Origin: Isoptericola chiayiensis
Lineage (GTDB): Bacteria; Actinomycetota; Actinomycetes; Actinomycetales; Cellulomonadaceae
DNA: 64,000 nucleotides
Assembly (NCBI RefSeq): GCF_013149805.1
Contig: NZ_JABEZT010000004.1
Span: 210,672 to 274,671 of the forward strand
Reading direction: 5' to 3'
How positions within the stretch are numbered: position 1 is the first letter of the stretch; every line of letters begins with the position of its first letter. A program made the position numbers and the translations under genes. Positions 50,847 to 58,940 of the stretch are shown here, piece after piece. The notes under the pieces are model-generated. The model ran no database searches and was not told the origin of the DNA. It saw only the letters and a list, made by a program, of their open reading frames with translations.

Positions 50847-52018
50847 CCCTCGATGAGGTCGTCCCAGCCGATCTCGGGCTCGGACACCAGCCGCGGTGAG
50901 CGCGCCAGGAGCCGGGTGAGCAGCACGTCGGACTCCAGGATCGCCAGGGGCTTGCCGGGGCACCTGTGGGCGCCGTCGCCGAAGGTGAGGCCGGCGGCGT
51001 TGACGCCCCGCGGCAGGGTGCGGCCGGGGCACAGGTCCAGGCCGTCCTCGTCGAGCGCCCGCGGGTCGGCGTTGGCGGACCGGACGCTGACGTCCACCAG
51101 GTCGCCGGCCTCGATCGTCCACGACTCGTCGCCGTCCGTGACGTCGATCGACTCCTGCGCGCGCCGGTACAGGTGCCCGACGACGGGCTCCAGCCGGATG
51201 ATCTCGTGCAGGATCGCGAAGCGCTCCTCCTGGCCGGCGACGGCGTACCGCTCGCGCAGGGCGTCGTCGCGCAGCAGGTGCCAGGCAGCCATCGTCACGA
51301 ACTCGCGCGTGGTCACCATGCCGGCCGTGCCGTAGGTGACGCACTCGACGAGGATGTCGACGTCGGTGTACCCCTCGTCGACCAGGTGGCTGATGATGTC
51401 CTCGCGGCGTTGCCTGCGGCGCTCGCGGACGGCCGGGCGCACGTCCGCCAGGTAGAACCGCGCGACCGGCAGGAGCCCGTTGAAGGCCGCCCGCATCCAC
51501 TGGCTTCGGGTGCGTCCCAGGTCGCGCCGGGTGATGTCGAAGGGCGGCTGGCGGAAGAAGCTCACGAGCCGGCGTGACATGCGCGGCACGGACGACGCGG
51601 TCAGCCCGACCGCTTCGGCGGTGACCTCGACGGTGTAGTGCAGCGCGAGCTCGTCGAGCACCAGCCGGCCACCCGGCGGCGTCCCGCCGAGCAGGCGGTC
51701 GGCGCACTCCTCCATCGGCGCCGTGTAGCGCTCGGCCACGACCACGGGGGCGAAGAAGCGGGCCACCTTGCGACGCTGCTCGTCGTGCTGCGGTCCGTCG
51801 GAGATGAGGATCGGGTGGTGCTTGAGCCGCTGGGGGATCGCCTCGGCGGTGAAGCCGGCCTGCGTCGTGGCGTGCCGCGCGCGCAGCACCTGTCGTGCGG
51901 CCTCCAGCGACCGGATGCGCCACACGGTGCTGACCCCGCGGCGCCCGTCGGCGCCCTGCCGCTCGACGCGAGGCGTGCTCGGCTCGCCCGGGCGCACCGC
52001 CCGTCGTCGCCCCGTCAT
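50801..52018 (-). CDS. Cytochrome P450 of the carotenoid block
   Basis: A 405-residue P450. The haem-binding motif FGDGAHRCPGKPLA has Cys353, the K-helix Glu-x-x-Arg is in EIIRLE, and the I-helix reads VTYGTAGMVTTREF, with Thr present but without the usual Glu/Asp-Thr pair before it. It lies between crtY and crtU and is translationally coupled to crtU (ATGA). In Brevibacterium, a P450 has been proposed to hydroxylate isorenieratene, so ring hydroxylation of an aromatic carotenoid is the leading guess. Not tested by sequence alone. Confidence 0.9.
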   Translation of the reverse strand: MTGRRRAVRPGEPSTPRVERQGADGRRGVSTVWRIRSLEAARQVLRARHATTQAGFTAEAIPQRLKHHPILISDGPQHDEQRRKVARFFAPVVVAERYTAPMEECADRLLGGTPPGGRLVLDELALHYTVEVTAEAVGLTASSVPRMSRRLVSFFRQPPFDITRRDLGRTRSQWMRAAFNGLLPVARFYLADVRPAVRERRRQRREDIISHLVDEGYTDVDILVECVTYGTAGMVTTREFVTMAAWHLLRDDALRERYAVAGQEERFAILHEIIRLEPVVGHLYRRAQESIDVTDGDESWTIEAGDLVDVSVRSANADPRALDEDGLDLCPGRTLPRGVNAAGLTFGDGAHRCPGKPLAILESDVLLTRLLARSPRLVSEPEIGWDDLIEGYTLRGLELELSAAS

Positions 52019-53685
52019 CGCCGTCCGACGGGAAGGCGGTCCCGCACGGACCGTGCGGTCCGGGCCACGGCGTCTCCCGCCGCCGACAGGTCGGGACGGC
52101 GCCGGAGCACACCCTGCAGCGGCACGGTCCAGACGTCCTCGCCCCGCACGCCCCAGCCCTGCAGCAGGTGGTTGGCGGCGAGCACGCCGGTGACGGCGGC
52201 GCGCTCCATGAGCGCGATCGGCCAGTCGACCCGGAGCCCGTCGCCCGCCAGGGCGAGGCCCGGGTACGGGGTGTCGACGGTGAGACGGTCGCGCCACGGG
52301 CCGGTGCCGACGAGCCCGCAGTCGTCCTCGACGAGCAGCTCGGAGTGGACCGCCCGCAGCCCGCGGGTCTCGGGGTAGACCTCGTGCAGGGCGTCGAGGA
52401 GCCGCGCGCGCAGACGTGCCGTGTCGAGCCCGCGCGGCCCGTCGCCGGCCAGGTCGGCGTCCCGCTCGGGGTCGACGGCGTAGCCGTGCAGCTCCACGAC
52501 CGAGCCGCCGTGCTCGGCGGTCCAGTCGCCCGCTCCCTGCTCGAACCGCTCCAGGACCGTGACGTTGTCGAGCAGGTCGTAGCCGGACGTGCCCAGGAAG
52601 GCCTCCCGCTCCGGCGCGACCGTGCCGTCGAGCCAGAGCCGCAGCACGGCGAAGGGCGGGGCGTTGCGGCCGGCGGCGACGCGGCGGTGCCACTGCTGCC
52701 GCTCCGCGGGGTCGAGGCCGTGGTCCGGCTCGTCGGCGAGCGGTGCGAGCAGGCTGCGAGCCGCCCGGGGGTCGGTGGCGACCACGACGGCGTCCGCGAC
52801 GAGCTCCTCGGACGAGGTGCCCACGTGCCAGGTCCCGTCCTCCTCCCGCGTGAGCGAACCGGCCCGCGTGCCGGTCCGCACGTCGACGCCCAGCCCGGCG
52901 AGGTAGCGGCCCAGCGGTGCCCACAGCGCGGTGTCGTAGTCGTCGTCGGGCACGTCGAAGAGCAGACCCTCCGACGATCCGGCGAAGTAGGTGTGGAACA
53001 TGCCCACCAGCTCGCCGGCGCCGAACTCGGTGGGGTGGGCGAAGAAGGACCGGGCGAAGACCTCGAGCGCCAGGTGCCGGGCGCCCTCGGGGAAGCGCAG
53101 CCGGTCCAGGAAGTCCTGGGCGGACTCGCCGTCGTAGCGTTCGTGGCTCGCGGGGTAGGAGACCGAGACGAGCTCGATCGCGCTGGGCAGGTGCACCTGG
53201 GGCAGCGCGGTGATCGGGAAGGTGGGGCTGCGCACGACGAACGCCGCGAGGTTGACCGGCGGCGTCAGCGGCAGCGCCGCGAAGCTGTCGGTGAGGCCGT
53301 CGCCGCGGCGCAGCGGGTAGTCCGGCACGGGGACGAGGCGGTCGAGCCCCGGGTCGGCGCGGCGCAGCAGCGCGCGCAGCGTGTAGTACTGACGGAAGAA
53401 GGCGTGGAAGCCGCGGCTCATCGTGCGGCCCTCGGCCGCGTTCGTCCCGGAGTCCTCGACCGGCTCCTCGACGGGCCACGCGCGGACCCGGCCGCCGAGC
53501 TGGTCGCAGGCCTCGAGCACCGTCACCCGCACGCCTCGTTCGGCGAGGATCGTCGCCGCGGCCAGGCCGGCGATGCCGCCGCCGACGACGACCACGTGCT
53601 GGTCCTGCGCGGCCCGTCCGGTGCCCGGGGCCGCGCGGTGGAGCACGGCCGCCCGGTCACGCCCGGGCGGCACGGTGCGGGTCAT
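52015..53685 (-). CDS. crtU: Beta-carotene desaturase/methylase CrtU-like flavoprotein
   Basis: A 556-residue FAD enzyme. VVVVGGGIAGLAAATILAER is the dinucleotide loop, then LEACDQLGGRVRAW, MSRGFHAFFRQYYTLRALLRR and PVPDYPLRRGDGLTDSF, which are distinctive of CrtU, the enzyme that aromatises beta-ionone rings to make isorenieratene. The C-terminal FAD motif is PGLALAGDGLRVDWPIALMERAAVTG. GHAFFRQ-type sequences separate it from phytoene desaturase CrtI. The ATG at 53683-53685 overlaps the crtT stop (ATGA). Confidence 0.85.
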   Translation of the reverse strand: MTRTVPPGRDRAAVLHRAAPGTGRAAQDQHVVVVGGGIAGLAAATILAERGVRVTVLEACDQLGGRVRAWPVEEPVEDSGTNAAEGRTMSRGFHAFFRQYYTLRALLRRADPGLDRLVPVPDYPLRRGDGLTDSFAALPLTPPVNLAAFVVRSPTFPITALPQVHLPSAIELVSVSYPASHERYDGESAQDFLDRLRFPEGARHLALEVFARSFFAHPTEFGAGELVGMFHTYFAGSSEGLLFDVPDDDYDTALWAPLGRYLAGLGVDVRTGTRAGSLTREEDGTWHVGTSSEELVADAVVVATDPRAARSLLAPLADEPDHGLDPAERQQWHRRVAAGRNAPPFAVLRLWLDGTVAPEREAFLGTSGYDLLDNVTVLERFEQGAGDWTAEHGGSVVELHGYAVDPERDADLAGDGPRGLDTARLRARLLDALHEVYPETRGLRAVHSELLVEDDCGLVGTGPWRDRLTVDTPYPGLALAGDGLRVDWPIALMERAAVTGVLAANHLLQGWGVRGEDVWTVPLQGVLRRRPDLSAAGDAVARTARSVRDRLPVGRR

Positions 53686-54467
53686 GCCTCGTCGTCCGCA
53701 GGACGGCGGGCCAGCACCGTGTGCAGGACGCCGCGCTGCCAGCCGGTACCGGTGCGCCAGCTGACGTCCGTGAGACCCGCGCGCTCCAGGCGCGCCTGGA
53801 GCTGGGTGGTGCTGTCGTTGTCGAGGACGCTGCGCCACAGGTAGCGGTAGATCGCCGGGTTGCCGCGCACGAGGACGGACAGGGGCATCACGATGCCCCA
53901 GCAGACGACGGTCCACACGGCGGTGGCCGCGCGACGGCCCTTGACGTGGTAGTCCTGCAACGTGATCCATCCGCCCGGGCGGACCTGGTCGCGGATCGCC
54001 GTCACGACCTCGTCGCGCTGCTCCGCGGGGACGTTGCGCAGCAGGTAGGCGGCGAACGCGCCGTCGGCCTCGGTCTTCCCGTGCTCGTGCGCCACGGCGG
54101 GCAGGTCCTGGGCGTAGGCCTGCACGAACCGGACCCCGGACGGCCAGTCCTTGGCCCGGGCCTGGTCCAGCATGCCCGGCGAGGCGTCCAGCCCGACGAT
54201 GCGGGCGTCGTCGCCCGCGGCGTCGACGAGCGCCCGCGTGGACAGGCCGGATCCGCACCCCAGGTCCCACAGGACGAGCGGCTCGCCTCCGACGCGCCCG
54301 CGCAGCCGCGAGACCAGCGCGCGGGCCGCGGCGCTCAGGGCGTCGTGGTAGCCGGGGTTGAGCCGGGTCAGCAGGTCGTAGCGGCCCGCGGCACGGTCGA
54401 ACTCGTCGGAGAGCACCTCTCCCCGCGACTCGTCGGGACGCGCGGCGGCGGAGCGTTTCCTGAGCAC
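53682..54467 (-). CDS. crtT: Class I SAM methyltransferase, CrtT-like
   Basis: A 261-residue methyltransferase. FDRAAGRYDLLTRLNPGYHDAL, then the SAM loop LWDLGCGSGLSTRAL and GLDASPGMLDQAR, then RNVPAEQRDEVV, fit the ubiE-like class. In Streptomyces the carotenoid cluster crtY-crtT-crtU includes such a methyltransferase of unclear role, and gene order supports that identity. GTG start at 54465-54467, 6 bases from TAGGGT (54474-54479), so this is the first gene of a crtT-crtU-P450 operon. Confidence 0.8.
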   Translation of the reverse strand: MLRKRSAAARPDESRGEVLSDEFDRAAGRYDLLTRLNPGYHDALSAAARALVSRLRGRVGGEPLVLWDLGCGSGLSTRALVDAAGDDARIVGLDASPGMLDQARAKDWPSGVRFVQAYAQDLPAVAHEHGKTEADGAFAAYLLRNVPAEQRDEVVTAIRDQVRPGGWITLQDYHVKGRRAATAVWTVVCWGIVMPLSVLVRGNPAIYRYLWRSVLDNDSTTQLQARLERAGLTDVSWRTGTGWQRGVLHTVLARRPADDEA

Positions 54468-54554
54468 GGGCCCACCCTACGGTCTCGGGACGTCGGACCC
54501 GCGGCTCGGCGCGTCGTCCGGGCCGGTGGGCGTGGCTGCCCGTCCGGGCGCCGG

Positions 54555-54914
54555 TCAGGGGACGAGGACGAGCGTCAGCCCGCCGACCCCCAGCGCGCTC
54601 GTCGCACCGCAGATGATCGCGATGCGTCGTCCGTGCCGGAGCCGGGGGACCGGTGTCCGCAGGTGCCGTTCGGTGTGCCGGGCGTGGCTGCGGGCGAACC
54701 ACCAGCCGGGGGGCGTCAGGACCAGCGCCACCGCCGCGGCCAGCGCCAGCGTGCGGAAGCCGTCCGCCCCGGGGAGCGTCTGTCCCGCCACGAGGCAGGC
54801 GGCCGTGAACGACAGCAGGGTGCGGCGCCAGGCGAGGGCCGTGCGTTCGGCGGCCAGGCCCGGGACCTCGGGCGGGGTGGCGGGCGCGCGGGACGCGGCG
54901 GACGGCTCCGTCAT
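54555..54914 (-). CDS. DUF202 membrane protein (downstream copy)
   Basis: A 119-residue protein with three hydrophobic segments and the DUF202 opening GLAAERTALAWRRTLLSFTA. Family members are small membrane proteins of unknown function. Its ATG overlaps the stop of the related upstream gene (ATGA), so they are made together, perhaps as a hetero-complex. Confidence 0.85.
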   Translation of the reverse strand: MTEPSAASRAPATPPEVPGLAAERTALAWRRTLLSFTAACLVAGQTLPGADGFRTLALAAAVALVLTPPGWWFARSHARHTERHLRTPVPRLRHGRRIAIICGATSALGVGGLTLVLVP

Positions 54915-55303
54915 CGCAGCAGCAGCGCGAGCAGCAGGAGGACGCCCACGGTCGTCACGGTGCACACGAGCAGCAGCCCGGTCAGTGCCCCCGGCAGCGG
55001 CCTGCTCTCGCGCATCGCCCGCTCGGTGCGCGCCCACTCCAGGGCGGCCAGGACCGGGACGGCGGCACCGGCCAGGAGCAGCAGCACCGCCGAGGCCAGC
55101 CGCAGGTGCGGCTCCATCGGCAGGTCGAGGGTCTCGAGCGCCGTCCCGCCGGCGATGAGCCCGAGCGAGGTGCGGACCCACGCCAGGATCGTGCGCTCGT
55201 TGGCGAGCGAGAACCGGGCGTCCGGTTCGGTCCCGTGACCGTACACCCACCGGGGGAACCGGTCCGCGCGGACCGCGGTGCGTGCGCTGTCGGCTGGTGG
55301 CAT
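54911..55303 (-). CDS. DUF202 membrane protein (upstream copy, YidH-like)
   Basis: A 130-residue membrane protein. DARFSLANERTILAWVRTSLGLIAGG is the DUF202/YidH signature, followed by two more helices with a basic loop (EWARTERAMRESRPLPGA). AAGGAG lies 8 bases before the ATG. It begins a two-gene operon with the next DUF202 gene. Function unknown; YidH of E. coli is uncharacterised. Confidence 0.87.
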   Translation of the reverse strand: MPPADSARTAVRADRFPRWVYGHGTEPDARFSLANERTILAWVRTSLGLIAGGTALETLDLPMEPHLRLASAVLLLLAGAAVPVLAALEWARTERAMRESRPLPGALTGLLLVCTVTTVGVLLLLALLLR

Positions 55304-55457
55304 CGTCGAGCTCCTTCGCAGGAGGTGGCGGCTGCGCCCATCGTGGCACCTGTTCTTCCGGGCCGCGCGCCACCGGCCGTGCGCCAGCGGCCGTGCGCTC
55401 CGGACCGAGCGCCCCTACGTTGGTGCCGGGCAGGGCCGGTGCGGACGAGGAGCGGCG

Positions 55458-56438
55458 ATGGCGGGAACGGACGACGGGCCACGGGTGGTGCGGGAGCCGG
55501 ACGGCGGCGAGAGCACGGGCACCGTCGTCGTGGCCTTCGTGGCGAACGCCGTCGTGGCTCTCGCCAAGACCGGCGCGGCGATGATCACGGGGTCGGCCTC
55601 CATGCTGGCCGAGGCGGTGCACTCCTGGGCGGACACCGGCAACGAGGTGTTCCTGCTGGTCGCGGACCGCCGCTCGCGCCGCCCCGCGGACCGGGACCAC
55701 CCCGTCGGGTTCGGTCGCGAGGCCTACGTCTGGGCCATGTTCGCGGCGATCGGGCTGTTCGCCGTCGGAGCCGGGGTGTCGGTGGCGCACGGGATCCAGG
55801 AGCTCGTCCACCCCGAGCCGGCGGAGAACCTGGGCATCGCCTACGCGGTGCTGGCGGTGGCGTTCGTGCTCGAGGGCGTCTCGTTCGTCAAGGCGGTGCG
55901 CCAGGCACGCGGCGAGGCGCGGCTCGCGCGGCAGGACGTCGTCGCGCACGTCGCGGAGACCTCGGACCCGACGCTGCGCGCGGTGGTGGCGGAGGACGCC
56001 GCCGCGCTGGTCGGGATCGTCATCGCCTTCCTCGGCGTGCTGCTGCACCAGCTCACCGGTTCGGCGGTGCCCGACGCCGTCGGCTCCATCGTCATCGGTC
56101 TGCTGCTGGCGGTGGTGTCGATCCTGCTCGTGGACCGCAACCGCCGGTTCCTCGTGGGTGAGGTGGCCCGGCCCGAGGTGCGCGACGCGATCCTGGACCG
56201 GCTGCTGGCCATGCCGCAGGTCGACCGTGTGACGTACCTGCGGCTCGAGTTCGTCGGACCGCGTGCGCTCTACCTGGTCGCGAGCGTCGACCTCGTGGGC
56301 GACGCGCGGGAGGCCGCCGTCGGGCGCCGCCTGGACGAGATCGAGCGGGCCGTGGTCGCCCACCCGCGCATCGCCGGGGCGGTGCTCACCGTCTCGGCGC
56401 CCGAGGACGTCTCGTTGCGGCCGTCCCCGCGCAGGTAG
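55458..56438 (+). CDS. Cation diffusion facilitator family transporter
   Basis: A 326-residue CDF exporter. Six membrane segments: VVVAFVANAVVALAKTGAAMITGS begins the first, with the metal site SMLAEAVHSWADTGNEVFLLV, and a second metal site in EDAAALVGIVIAFLGVLL. After the membrane part is the cytoplasmic dimerisation domain of ~90 residues. HSWADTGNE rather than HDxxD hints at divalent ions such as zinc, manganese or iron; the exact metal is not clear. GAGGAG precedes the ATG. Confidence 0.9.
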   Translation: MAGTDDGPRVVREPDGGESTGTVVVAFVANAVVALAKTGAAMITGSASMLAEAVHSWADTGNEVFLLVADRRSRRPADRDHPVGFGREAYVWAMFAAIGLFAVGAGVSVAHGIQELVHPEPAENLGIAYAVLAVAFVLEGVSFVKAVRQARGEARLARQDVVAHVAETSDPTLRAVVAEDAAALVGIVIAFLGVLLHQLTGSAVPDAVGSIVIGLLLAVVSILLVDRNRRFLVGEVARPEVRDAILDRLLAMPQVDRVTYLRLEFVGPRALYLVASVDLVGDAREAAVGRRLDEIERAVVAHPRIAGAVLTVSAPEDVSLRPSPRR

Positions 56439-56478
56439 GCTCGCCGAGCACACGCCCTGCCCACCGCCGGAGACCGCC

Positions 56479-57078
56479 GTGACCGACCCCCACGACCCGT
56501 ACGCCGCGCCGCGCGGCGAGCACCCGCAGCAGGAGCCGACGCAGCCCTTCGCGGTGCCGCCCCCGGCGTCGTCGGCCAGCACCCCGTTCGACGCGCCGCG
56601 CCCGCCGGACGGCTACGCGGCGCCGGGCGCCGGGCAGCCGACGACGCACCCGTACGCGGCCCCCGCGCCGCCGAGGATGCCGCAGCCCTACGAGGTGCCG
56701 GGCGCGTACCGGGGCGCTCCGGCGTACCAGGCCGGCGGGTACCCGCCGGGCCCGTACCAGGGCGGCGGACCGCAGGGCGGCGGGTATCCCGGGGCCCCGG
56801 CGCCGTACCCGTACGCCCCGCGGCGCACGAACGGGCTCGCGGTCGCGTCCCTGGTGGTCGGCATCCTGTGGCTGTACTGGGTGGGCAGCGTCCTGGCCCT
56901 GATCTTCGGGTACGTCGCGCTCGCCCAGATCCGCAAGGCGCCGGCGACCGCCCCGCAGGACGGGCGTGCGCTGGCGATCGCCGGCGTCGTGCTCGGCTGG
57001 GTCGGGGTGTCGACGCTGCTGCTGGTCGTCGCGCTGGGCGCCTTCCTCTTCTCCGCCCCGGGTCCGCAGTACTACTGA
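56479..57078 (+). CDS. DUF4190 membrane protein with Pro/Tyr-rich N-terminus
   Basis: A 199-residue protein. Residues 1 to ~115 are Pro/Gly/Ala/Tyr-rich with repeated YAAP and YP-type units (DPYAAPRGEHPQ, PYAPRR), probably disordered and cytoplasmic. Then come two membrane helices with the DUF4190 pattern: NGLAVASLVVGILWLYWVGSVLALIFGYVALAQIRK and GRALAIAGVVLGWVGVSTLLLVV. Function unknown. GTG start at 56479 with GGAG at 56469-56472. Confidence 0.82.
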   Translation: MTDPHDPYAAPRGEHPQQEPTQPFAVPPPASSASTPFDAPRPPDGYAAPGAGQPTTHPYAAPAPPRMPQPYEVPGAYRGAPAYQAGGYPPGPYQGGGPQGGGYPGAPAPYPYAPRRTNGLAVASLVVGILWLYWVGSVLALIFGYVALAQIRKAPATAPQDGRALAIAGVVLGWVGVSTLLLVVALGAFLFSAPGPQYY

Positions 57079-57087
57079 GGCCCGCCG

Positions 57088-58053
57088 CTACGGTGCCGGC
57101 ACGGATTCCGCCACGGCCGCGGCGGTGTCCTCCTCGACCAGGTCGGCCGTGATCTGGGCGGCGGCCCAGGTGCCCTCGGAGGCGGCAGTGGTCACCTGGG
57201 CGTGCAGCGACGTGGCGTTGCCCGCCACCCACACACCCGGCACGGCGGTCCGGCCTGCCTCGGCGACCACGTGCTCGCCGAGGCCGCCGGGCAGCGTCGC
57301 GGTCTCGAGCCCGAGGTGCGTCAGGGCGTCGGTGCGGGCGCGCATGGTGGTCGCCACGACGAGGGCGTCGAGGGCGACGACGGTGCCGTCCGTCAGCACG
57401 ACGCCGGTCAACCGGTCGTGGTGGACGTCCAGCGCGCGCACGACGCCGGTGACGACGTCGACCCCGCGGGCCGCGAGCCGCACCGCGTCCTCTCCCGTCG
57501 GCTCGCCGCCGGTGTGAGCGAGCAGCGTCACGTGCGGGCTCCACTGGCGGAACAGCAGGGCCTGACGGACGGCGTGCGGCCCGGTGGCCAGGACGCCGAG
57601 GCGGCGGTCGCGGACCTCGTGGCCGTGGCAGAAGGGGCAGTGCAGCACGTCGCGACCGAACCGTGCCGCGAGGCCGGGGAGGTCGGGGAGGTCGTCGCGC
57701 AGCCCGGTCGCCACCAGCAGGCGGCGCGACCGGGCCACCCGACCGTCCTCGAGCGTGATCGTGAAGGGGTGGGTGCCGCCGTCGTCCCGGGTGACCTGGC
57801 GGACCAGGCCCTGGACGACCCGCCCGCCGACGGCGCGCACCTCGCGCCGCCCGGTCGCGAGGAGGGCAGCGGGGGAGACGCCCTCGCGGCCGAGCAGGCC
57901 GTGCACGGCACCGGCCGGGGCGTTGCGGGGCGAGCCGGCGTCGACGACGGCGACGCGCCATCGGGCGCGCGCCAGGGTGAGGGCTCCGCTGAGGCCGGCG
58001 GCACCGCCGCCGATCACCAGCACGTCGTAGGTCGTGTCCAGGGGATCGCTCAT
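57088..58053 (-). CDS. Thioredoxin reductase-like FAD/NAD(P) oxidoreductase
   Basis: A 321-residue two-domain flavoprotein. FAD loop VLVIGGGAAGLSGALTLARARW, then RNAPAGAVHGLLGREGVSPAALL, redox pair CPFC in VLHCPFCHGHEVRD, NADPH-binding LGVLATG, and C-terminal GVWVAGNATSLHAQVTTAASEG. The HCPFCHGHE motif is typical of a TrxB-like clade that often neighbours XRE or TetR regulators. Electron acceptor unknown. It is divergent from an XRE-cupin gene, with operator-like palindromes between them, so it is likely that regulator's target. Confidence 0.87.
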   Translation of the reverse strand: MSDPLDTTYDVLVIGGGAAGLSGALTLARARWRVAVVDAGSPRNAPAGAVHGLLGREGVSPAALLATGRREVRAVGGRVVQGLVRQVTRDDGGTHPFTITLEDGRVARSRRLLVATGLRDDLPDLPGLAARFGRDVLHCPFCHGHEVRDRRLGVLATGPHAVRQALLFRQWSPHVTLLAHTGGEPTGEDAVRLAARGVDVVTGVVRALDVHHDRLTGVVLTDGTVVALDALVVATTMRARTDALTHLGLETATLPGGLGEHVVAEAGRTAVPGVWVAGNATSLHAQVTTAASEGTWAAAQITADLVEEDTAAAVAESVPAP

Positions 58054-58081
58054 GGGTCCAGAGTGGGAGCCGTCCGCTCGG

Positions 58082-58110
58082 GTTGCAACGAGCGTTGCCG
58101 GATCGGCAAC
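58082..58110. promoter_or_regulatory. Operator-like palindromes between the TrxB-like gene and the XRE-cupin gene
   Basis: GTTGCAAC (58082-58089) is a perfect palindrome, and GTTGCC-GGATC-GGCAAC (58094-58110) has 6-bp arms. They lie in the 57-66 bp gap between divergent start codons. Bases 58092-58104 are identical to 7324-7336 beside bioY. Binding by the adjacent regulator is inference. Confidence 0.55.
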
Positions 58111-58734
58111 ATGGGGGGCATGGCCCACCGGCACGACGACGGACCGTCCGCCCGCACGACGCTCGACGCCGCGCTCGGCACGGTCGGGCCGCGGCTGCGC
58201 AGTCTGCGGCAGGCCCGCGGGGCGACGCTCGCCGAGCTCTCCGCCACCACCGGGATCTCCACCAGCACCCTGTCGCGGCTCGAGTCCGGTGCGCGGCGCC
58301 CGACCCTCGAGCTGCTGCTCCCGCTCGCCCGGGCGCACGGCGTGACGCTCGACGAGCTCGTGGACGCCCCGACCACCGGCGACCCGCGCGTGCACCTCAA
58401 GCCCGTGACCACCGACGGCGCCACGACGATCCCGCTCACCCCGGGCGCCCCCGACGTCGGCGCCTACAAGATGATCCTGGAGGCGGGGTCGCGACCGACC
58501 GTCGACCCGCGCACGCACGAGGGGTACGAGTGGCTCTACGTGCTCGCCGGGCGGCTGCGGCTCGTCCTCGGCCACCACGACGTCGTCATGGGGCCGGGGG
58601 AGGCCGCCGAGTTCGACACCCGCGTGCCGCACTGGTTCGGTCCCGCCGACGACGAGGCGGTCGAGCTGCTCAGCCTGTTCGGCAAGCAGGGGCAGCGGAT
58701 GCACACCCGGGTGCGGCCCAAGCGGCAGGAGTAG
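58111..58734 (+). CDS. XRE-family regulator with C-terminal cupin domain
   Basis: A 207-residue regulator. The helix-turn-helix is GPRLRSLRQARGATLAELSATTGISTSTLSRLESGARRPTLELLLPLARA; a linker leads to a cupin domain with THEGYEWLYVLAGRLRLVLGHHDVVMGPGEAAEFDTRVPHWFG, which probably binds a small ligand. Start uncertain: ATG at 58111 directly after the operator, or ATG at 58120, three codons on. It probably represses itself and the divergent TrxB-like gene. Confidence 0.9.
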   Translation: MGGMAHRHDDGPSARTTLDAALGTVGPRLRSLRQARGATLAELSATTGISTSTLSRLESGARRPTLELLLPLARAHGVTLDELVDAPTTGDPRVHLKPVTTDGATTIPLTPGAPDVGAYKMILEAGSRPTVDPRTHEGYEWLYVLAGRLRLVLGHHDVVMGPGEAAEFDTRVPHWFGPADDEAVELLSLFGKQGQRMHTRVRPKRQE

Positions 58735-58802
58735 CGCACCGCCGCGCCGATCCGTGGCATATCCCACCACGGGAGCATGGCCGTGGGGAGTGGCGCGTGG
58801 CG

Positions 58803-58808
58803 TATGAT
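58803..58808 (+). promoter_or_regulatory. Likely -10 element of tig
   Basis: TATGAT at 58803-58808, about 130 bases before the GTG of tig. The region just upstream has CCGTGG (58752-58757) and CCACGG (58767-58772) as an inverted pair. No clear -35 is seen. Confidence 0.45.
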
Positions 58809-58940
58809 CGACGGGTTGCCCGTACGCCTGCCGTCCGGGCGGTTCACACCCTGCAAGCATCCAGCGCCGCAGCTACGAAGGCCGGCACCGCTCCGGCACG
58901 ACGCGCGCGCACGCACCCGACACCGTTGGAGACCATCGAA

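Noticed and set aside
58752..58786. HspR (HAIR) heat-shock operator before tig
   Set aside because: CCGTGG/CCACGG inverted pairs are present but do not match the HAIR sequence.
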